From NCBI GenBank assembly GCA_012295275.1, contig CM022679.1:3183412-3247411 (forward strand): DNA of 64,000 nt, given 5' to 3'. Of the stretch, positions 58,092-64,000 are shown in pieces. Source of the DNA: Chrysomallon squamiferum. Lineage: Eukaryota; Mollusca; Gastropoda; Neomphalida; Peltospiridae. The notes under the pieces were generated by a model. The model had not been told where the DNA came from and ran no database searches. It worked only from the letters and a program-made list of their open reading frames with translations. Both the position numbers and the translations under genes were made by a program. Each line of letters opens with the position of its first letter. Position 1 is the first letter of the stretch.

Positions 58092-60208
58092 AATAAATAA
58101 TAAAAATATATATAAAAAATAAAAAATAATGAAATAGAACTAAAATAAAGCATAAAATTTAAAACACGATAAAATAAACAAAATCAAATGGGATTACAAT
58201 GAAATGACAATAAATACTAACAAAAAATGATATAAATAAATTACATTACAAATATTAAAAAATGATTTCACAACTAAATTAAATTAAAAAAATAATAATA
58301 ATAATGACACAAATAATAATAAAAAAATAAAAAAATATGCTAAAACAAGCAAATAAATATTAGTTTCATTATCACAAAGAACAATCATGTTTTTTAAACA
58401 AATAACAAATATTGACTGAGATCTTCATCCACCATAAACAACATGAACATTAAACATGAATCAGCTTTTATTTTAGATAACCATCAAAATGTCATTTAAA
58501 CTATTTTCTTTACAAGCATTAGCTAAATCTAAAGGATAAAGGATTAATGAATTTATGAAGGATTAGAAGCATTTTTAGTTTTGCAGGCAAAATATTACAT
58601 TTGTTAAATGAAATATTTTCAAAATACTCTAAACCTGGAGATAAAAAAAAAACAAAAAAAACATTGATAGCTAGAAAGTATAAGACCTTTATTATTTTCT
58701 TGTGATGTGACCTCCATCTTAGATTTTAACGTATAATATCTGTATTAACAGGTTATTTATTTATTTATTTGTTTATTTATTTATTTATTTATTACATGTA
58801 TGTTATAATTTGAGGTTTATTTAGTTCAGATTATGTTGATAATCTTTTATACCAGTAATATTTCAATTTAACCTGTGTATCTTGTAATTAGACTAAACAG
58901 TAATAGGATCAGTGTCTATTTCAGATTAGCCTTGCTTCAACTGCATATCTGTTTTTGTATGAACTGCATTTCTGAATTATTAATCTACAGTAATCAGTTT
59001 AAATTAAATAACTTATCAAAGGTAAAATAAATTTTGTTATATTTATTGTTGACCTACTTATTAAGTTCACATTTTTGTTTGATCTATGGATATTTTAAAT
59101 TTCACATTTTTAAATTATTATTTTACGTGCTTTTGTTTTGGGTCACAATGGCGATAGAGACTGTATTTTTACTTTATTTAATTACTGAGATGACTCAGGT
59201 TTAGAATATTTTGATTATCTCATAAATAAACATGAAGTCAATACCCACCCATCATCATCAGCATGTTCCAACATAACCTTTTCCAGGTAGATAGGATTTG
59301 CACTGTGAAGGAAACAAAATAATAATTATATTGAAATAATAAAGAAATAATTTAATATAGGATTTTGGAATATGTTCAGCAAATAACAGAGAAATACGAC
59401 AGGTGTGTTTTATGTAAATACAGGTACATTTAAAATAATACATTCAGTTAATAACAGGTGTATCATAACAGGTACATTTCAAGAAATTACAGATTAATAT
59501 CAAATATTAAATGAATGTGTAACTCAGGTAATTATATATATTTAATTGATGACAGGTGTATCATATTTAATTACAGTTGTATTCAGTTAATGACAGGTTT
59601 ATCATGTATAATTACAGGCATATTTCATTTAATTACAGGTACATTAAATTAATGACAGGTGTATCATGTGTAATTACAGGTATATTTCATTTAATTACTG
59701 GCATATTTCATTTAATTACAGGTATATTCAGTTAATGACAGCTGTATCATGTATAATTGCAGGTAGAGTCAAGTAATTATAGCTACATCACAAGTAATTA
59801 CACATAATTAACAGCACATATTATTCAATTAATTGCAGGGATTTTTTTGTATTAATTGCAGAAAAATATCAAGAAATAATATGTAAATCTGAAACAATGA
59901 TAACTACATTTTAAGTAATTATGTGTGTCTTTTAATTAATTACTGAGCTATTTCAAGTAATTAAAAACATATTTTAATTAATTATATACTGATGTGTAAT
60001 TAATTACACTGTATCCTGGGTTCACTCTCACATATTACTTTTTATTACCCTCAAAAATAACAAAATAATAAATGAAAAAAAAAGAATGAAAAGAAGAAAA
60101 AGGAAATTCAAATAAATAAAAATAAATAAAAATGATTAAACTAAATAATTAAGATTATTTCTAATTTATTGCATTTTTTCTTGGTTAGAAATTGAATAGT
60201 TAATGCAA

Positions 60209-60251
<43 letters not shown>

Positions 60252-61882
60252 TCCAGATGTTTGGATATGTTATATTTACATATATTTATACATACATATG
60301 CACATGCACACATGTGCATAACACACATATACATAAACACTCATCAGTACATACAATATAATAATTTTTAATAAATTTCACATTACTAATCAAAGTAAAA
60401 TTTACATACTAATTGTTGGCTAAATACTATTATCCAAACAACAAGGATAAAAATTTATCTAACCAGATGATTATTAGAATTAGTTTTAGACAATCAAAAT
60501 ATTTACCAATGAGAACATTTATAAAATAAATCAGAACCAACCAGAATAAATTCTTCAAAATATTAAAATATTAATGAATAGAGTTTAATGGTGTAAATAT
60601 TAATTTTGTTATCTTCATAATTACATGTCTTTTTTGTTTGTCTGTTGTTTTTTTTAAAATTAATATTTATATATTTTAATAAAAAGTAATAATAAAAACT
60701 TTTTAAATTTAAAATAACAACAATTTTGAGTAGGTGAATTGCACATTTAAACAATCAAATTTTACATCACATACAGCCATTGACACGAACACAGGAGAAC
60801 AAGCTCAGTGATTGGTGGAATGGGGTACCCACAATTCCATGCAATATGTCAAAGGTTGAAACTATTCTCAGCATGATGGCATGAGATTACATATCATTAT
60901 GTGATATAATATATTTTATGCTAATATTTTGATAAAGATAAAACAAAATTACAAACATAAAGTAAAATGAAAAGACAAAAGTAGACAATAAAAACAATTA
61001 ATTAACAACAAGAAAATTTAGAGAAAAAAAAAAAAAAAAAAGAAGAAAAAAGATAATTAAATAAAAATTAAAATAATGAATTAAAAAATTAGTCCATTTC
61101 CCAAAACAGAATAACGAAAGAGTGATGAAACAATGATTTATGATTAATAAATTATGAAGTAATATAATAAATTTGATCATCTCATATACATTTATCTGTA
61201 TAATATACATTTGATTTATATAATTATACAATAAATTAATATAATATATACTATATAATAAATAAATATATATAATTTATTTTTTAATATACAGTAATTA
61301 AAAACTAAAAAAAAAATATTAAAATATTTCAACAGACAATGTAATTTCGTTTTACAAAATGAAAATATATTTTTATCTGTTTTAAATTAAAATCAACCTG
61401 AATATTATTTTATCTTTTTTAAATATAAAAGATACTGATATTTAAATATATATTAAAATACTTTAGCCCACACTGAAAATAAATGTAAACAAATATTTAA
61501 ATGTTAGGTGACATCACACAAGAAAGAATCTGAATATTTTTCACATAGAAAAAAGCCACTATATACATCATGCATATATAACATAATATGATTATATGTA
61601 CTTAGATATCTAATAGGTGATATGAATATTAATTTACAACATAGAACAAGAGATGATTTTGTTCTGAACTTTACCCTCTCTAAAATCGTGTCTGACCCTC
61701 AAACATACGAGGCCTAAATGAATATGAAAATAACATGAAATAATTATCACACAGTGTAAGAAGGACGTGAGGGTAGGGGAAAAATAAGATGGAGGAGTTA
61801 ATGAACATTCAAAAGTAAAACAGATGATTAAAAAAAAAAAAAAAAAAATAAAAAAAAAAACAAAACTGAAAAAGTAGTAATA

Positions 61883-61926
<44 letters not shown>

Positions 61927-62102
61927 TAATAATAATAATAATAATAATAATGAATAATAATAATAATAATAAATTCAAAACAAAGGAAGTTAATTAAAAG
62001 ATAAAATAAATAAATAAAAGTAAAACAAATAAATAAATAAACGAAAAATTAAAATAAAATAATAAATCAATAAATATAGTAAAAATGTAGTAAAAACTCA
62101 AA

Positions 62103-62143
<41 letters not shown>

Positions 62144-63890
62144 TATGATCAAAATAATAAAATAAAATAAACAAATGAAAATTCAAAAAAAAAAAAAAAA
62201 ATCTAATTAATAAATATAAAAAAAAAAAAAATCAAAATAATTAAATAAATAATTATAAAAACAAGTAAATGAATATAAACAAAATAATAATTTTTTATAG
62301 CTAAATAAAACAAATATTTCAGAATAAAAAATAAAATTAAAAAAAATAATCAAATAATGTAATAATCAAATCAAATTAATTAAAATTAAAGACCAAACCT
62401 AACTTGGTGAAAATGAGGATAGCTAATTATAATATTTATCTCCACCACCCATATACCCACCCTACACTGGTCTCCTGTGACTGATTGACACTGCTAATTA
62501 ATAATAATAATTAATATTAATAGTCATTGAAAATAACTAATATTCAGAAAATATTTAACATTTTATATGGGTATGCATATTCATTTTTTGAATATGTATA
62601 TCAAGTTAATTATCTCTTTAATTTTAATTACAAATATGTTCTCTGTAGTAACAGTATTAAAATGGGTTTGTTTTCAAATACTGTTGAAAATCTGATGAAA
62701 ATTGCTTGGTGACATTGTGAATATTTGTGTTATGTGATTTCATTTATAATAATAATAATAATAACAATAATAATTATTATTAAAATTATTATAATAAATA
62801 AATTACAAGTTTTGCAATTTGTATTATTTTATTTACATAATTTATTTATTTATTGTTTTGTTTTTTTATTATTATTGTAGCTGTTATTATTCTTACTGAC
62901 AGTCTGATGAAGTGAATAATTAGATATACATTTGTTTCTAAAACATAAAACTGATGTTATAAATACTACACTAAACATAGATAACAAAACTACACTGAGA
63001 TAATTAAAAATATTTTCTAAACTCTAACAACAGTTTAATATATACCAGCATTAATATTATTACATCTATTAGCCATTCTATAATTAGCAACACTAAAAAC
63101 ACCACACTATAGTAATAAGACAGACTAATTTACAGGATGACAGTCTTTTATGTGAAAATCTTGGGTTAAGATGAAGAATTTTTCTGTTTTTGAAACATTA
63201 AACTGATCTTTTTCATGTTACAGTTAAGTTGTGGGTTTGGGTTTGAATTGTGAAAACAAGAACTTTGGTGAAAATTCTGAATATTCTTAATAAATGGGAT
63301 GAAAGTAATGATTATTAGTATAATATCTTAGATATACAGTTCAGTAATAATTTCATAATGAACATTTAAAATCATGGTATGATTAATTGAAAAAAAAAAA
63401 AAAAAAAAAAAAAAAAATTAAAGATTTTTAATTGTTAAATATTTAAGTGTTTGTACAAAGATAATTTGACAGAAATAACCTGTTTCTCACACAACATGAT
63501 TTGCAGCAAAATAAATTGTTTTTATCTGCCTTCCCACAAATTAAGCCAGATAATATATATCACTTTTTACTTTGTACAGAAAAATTCAATAAAATATTGA
63601 ACAAAACAAAACTGAACAACATATCTGATCATAAAATCTCTTGGTTATTTTAAAAAAAACCATTTCCATCTGAGATTCCAGATAAAAAAAACTGTCAACC
63701 TTTTTTCTGTTAATAAAAACAAGTTTAAAGAAAGTGCAAAAATATAATTTTTTTTTTAATGTAATAAAGAATTATTTTAAATGATAGTGCTATCTAAACA
63801 ACTATTAAAAATAAAATATTACATACTTTTCATAGGAGTGAATGTTTGTTCCTGGCATCTCTAATTTATACAAGTCAGATTCCTGGGAAC
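55711..63890 (-). CDS. Cadherin-23-like cadherin, gene 2 (3' end only, continues past the right edge)
   Basis: Three cytoplasmic-tail exons of a second cadherin gene in the same orientation, 63827-63890, 59249-59302 and 55711-56005, encoding the last ~137 residues. Shared with gene 1: PGTNI, then NP(I/V)Y, (I/V)NSLD(E/D)N and DEQE(V/M)S, with the same intron phases and an identical 54-nt middle exon. The block MRDLYLKAALNEHETSRNL resembles DRYLRAAIQEYDN of the vertebrate CDH23 tail, and the C-terminus QTTEI is a class I PDZ ligand comparable to CDH23's ITEL. No ectodomain or membrane exon is in the window. This is a single-pass adhesion receptor by homology; harmonin-type PDZ binding is inferred. 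Confidence 0.82.
56006..59248 (-). other. Intron of cadherin gene 2
   Basis: AT-rich with AAAT and AAT tetranucleotide and trinucleotide runs, (AAAC)n near 56200-56220, TGAATGAA-type repeats near 57550-57660, and a poly-A run at 58042-58089. No exon-like segment was seen. Confidence 0.7.
58042..58089. repeat. 48-bp poly-A homopolymer
   Basis: Uninterrupted A run, read as poly-U in the gene 2 pre-mRNA. Confidence 0.9.
59249..59302 (-). CDS. Cadherin gene 2, coding exon (tail, NPIY block)
   Basis: 54 nt, CTTCACAG acceptor and GTGGGT donor, encoding ANPIYLEKVMLEHADDDG with phase-2 boundaries. Equivalent to gene 1 exon 27 in length, phase and the NP(I/V)Y motif. Confidence 0.85.
59303..63826 (-). 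other. Intron of cadherin gene 2
   Basis: AT-rich. It holds a degenerate AATTACAGGT-type repeat array (59440-59830), (GT)n near 60210-60249, AAT runs near 61887-61970 and 62107-62150, and a poly-A at 63391-63417. A non-repetitive, GC-richer pocket lies at 60780-60890. No exon recognised. Confidence 0.65.
59440..59830. repeat. Degenerate ACAGGTGTATCAT / AATTACAGGTATATTTCATTT array
   Basis: About a dozen divergent copies of a 20-30-bp unit built from (T/A)AATTACAGGTATATT and AATGACAGGTGTATCAT blocks. Copies can be followed from 59450 to 59770 by eye; decay is greater on both ends. Confidence 0.8.
63827..63890 (-). CDS. Cadherin gene 2, coding exon (juxtamembrane tail)
   Basis: 64 nt, TTTTTTCAG acceptor and GTATGT donor, encoding SQESDLYKLEMPGTNIHSYE and a split codon. 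PGTNI(H/Y) matches gene 1 exon 26, but this exon is 19 nt longer at its 5' side. The transmembrane exon must lie beyond the right edge. Confidence 0.78.
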
Positions 63891-64000
63891 CTGAAAAAAA
63901 AAAAAAAATAAACAAATGCTTTTTTTTAAAATAAAATTTATATCTTATAAAAATTTAAAAATTGTTATAATAATAATAATAGCTATAACAATAATGATAA

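Overview
The window is animal nuclear DNA from an AT-rich, microsatellite-laden genome. It has spliced genes with GT-AG introns of roughly 100-1000 bp, TATA-type core promoters and atonal/cadherin gene families. Nothing prokaryotic or viral is visible. Gene structure and protein divergence suggest a protostome invertebrate, possibly a mollusc or another lophotrochozoan, but the taxon is inference only.

Layout. (1) 0-15 kb: two Atonal-family bHLH transcription-factor genes transcribed divergently, one on the minus strand (5047-5568) and one on the plus strand (13698-14279). Each is a single open coding exon with a C-terminal bHLH domain. The 8 kb between them holds simple repeats and several GC-richer pockets with E-box and CRE-like motifs. 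(2) 15-24 kb: no gene recognised; simple repeats plus a few GC-rich pockets that could be regulatory. (3) 24.1-43.9 kb, minus strand: a complete cadherin-23-like gene in 28 coding exons (24967-41342). It encodes a signal peptide, nine extracellular cadherin repeats, a membrane-adjacent domain, one transmembrane helix and a short tail ending in a possible PDZ ligand. A TATA box and initiator lie near 43.85-43.88 kb. (4) 44-55 kb: gene-free and repeat-rich. (5) 55.3-63.9 kb, minus strand: the 3' end (three cytoplasmic-tail exons) of a second, paralogous cadherin-23-like gene that runs off the right edge. Its tail shares motifs, a 54-nt exon and intron phases with the first gene, so the two are a tandem duplication.

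How they may fit together. Atonal-family bHLH proteins specify mechanosensory cells in flies and vertebrates, and cadherin-23 is the upper part of the hair-cell tip link. Finding two of each within 60 kb is notable, but any shared regulation is inference.

Cautions. The first cadherin gene shows several apparent frame breaks in this sequence (two single-base losses in coding exon 3, a TGA in exon 4, one extra base in exon 10, and an awkward donor for exon 16). Their position in A-runs suggests assembly indels for at least three, but a decaying copy cannot be excluded. Most other open frames are translations of di-, tri- and tetranucleotide repeats.
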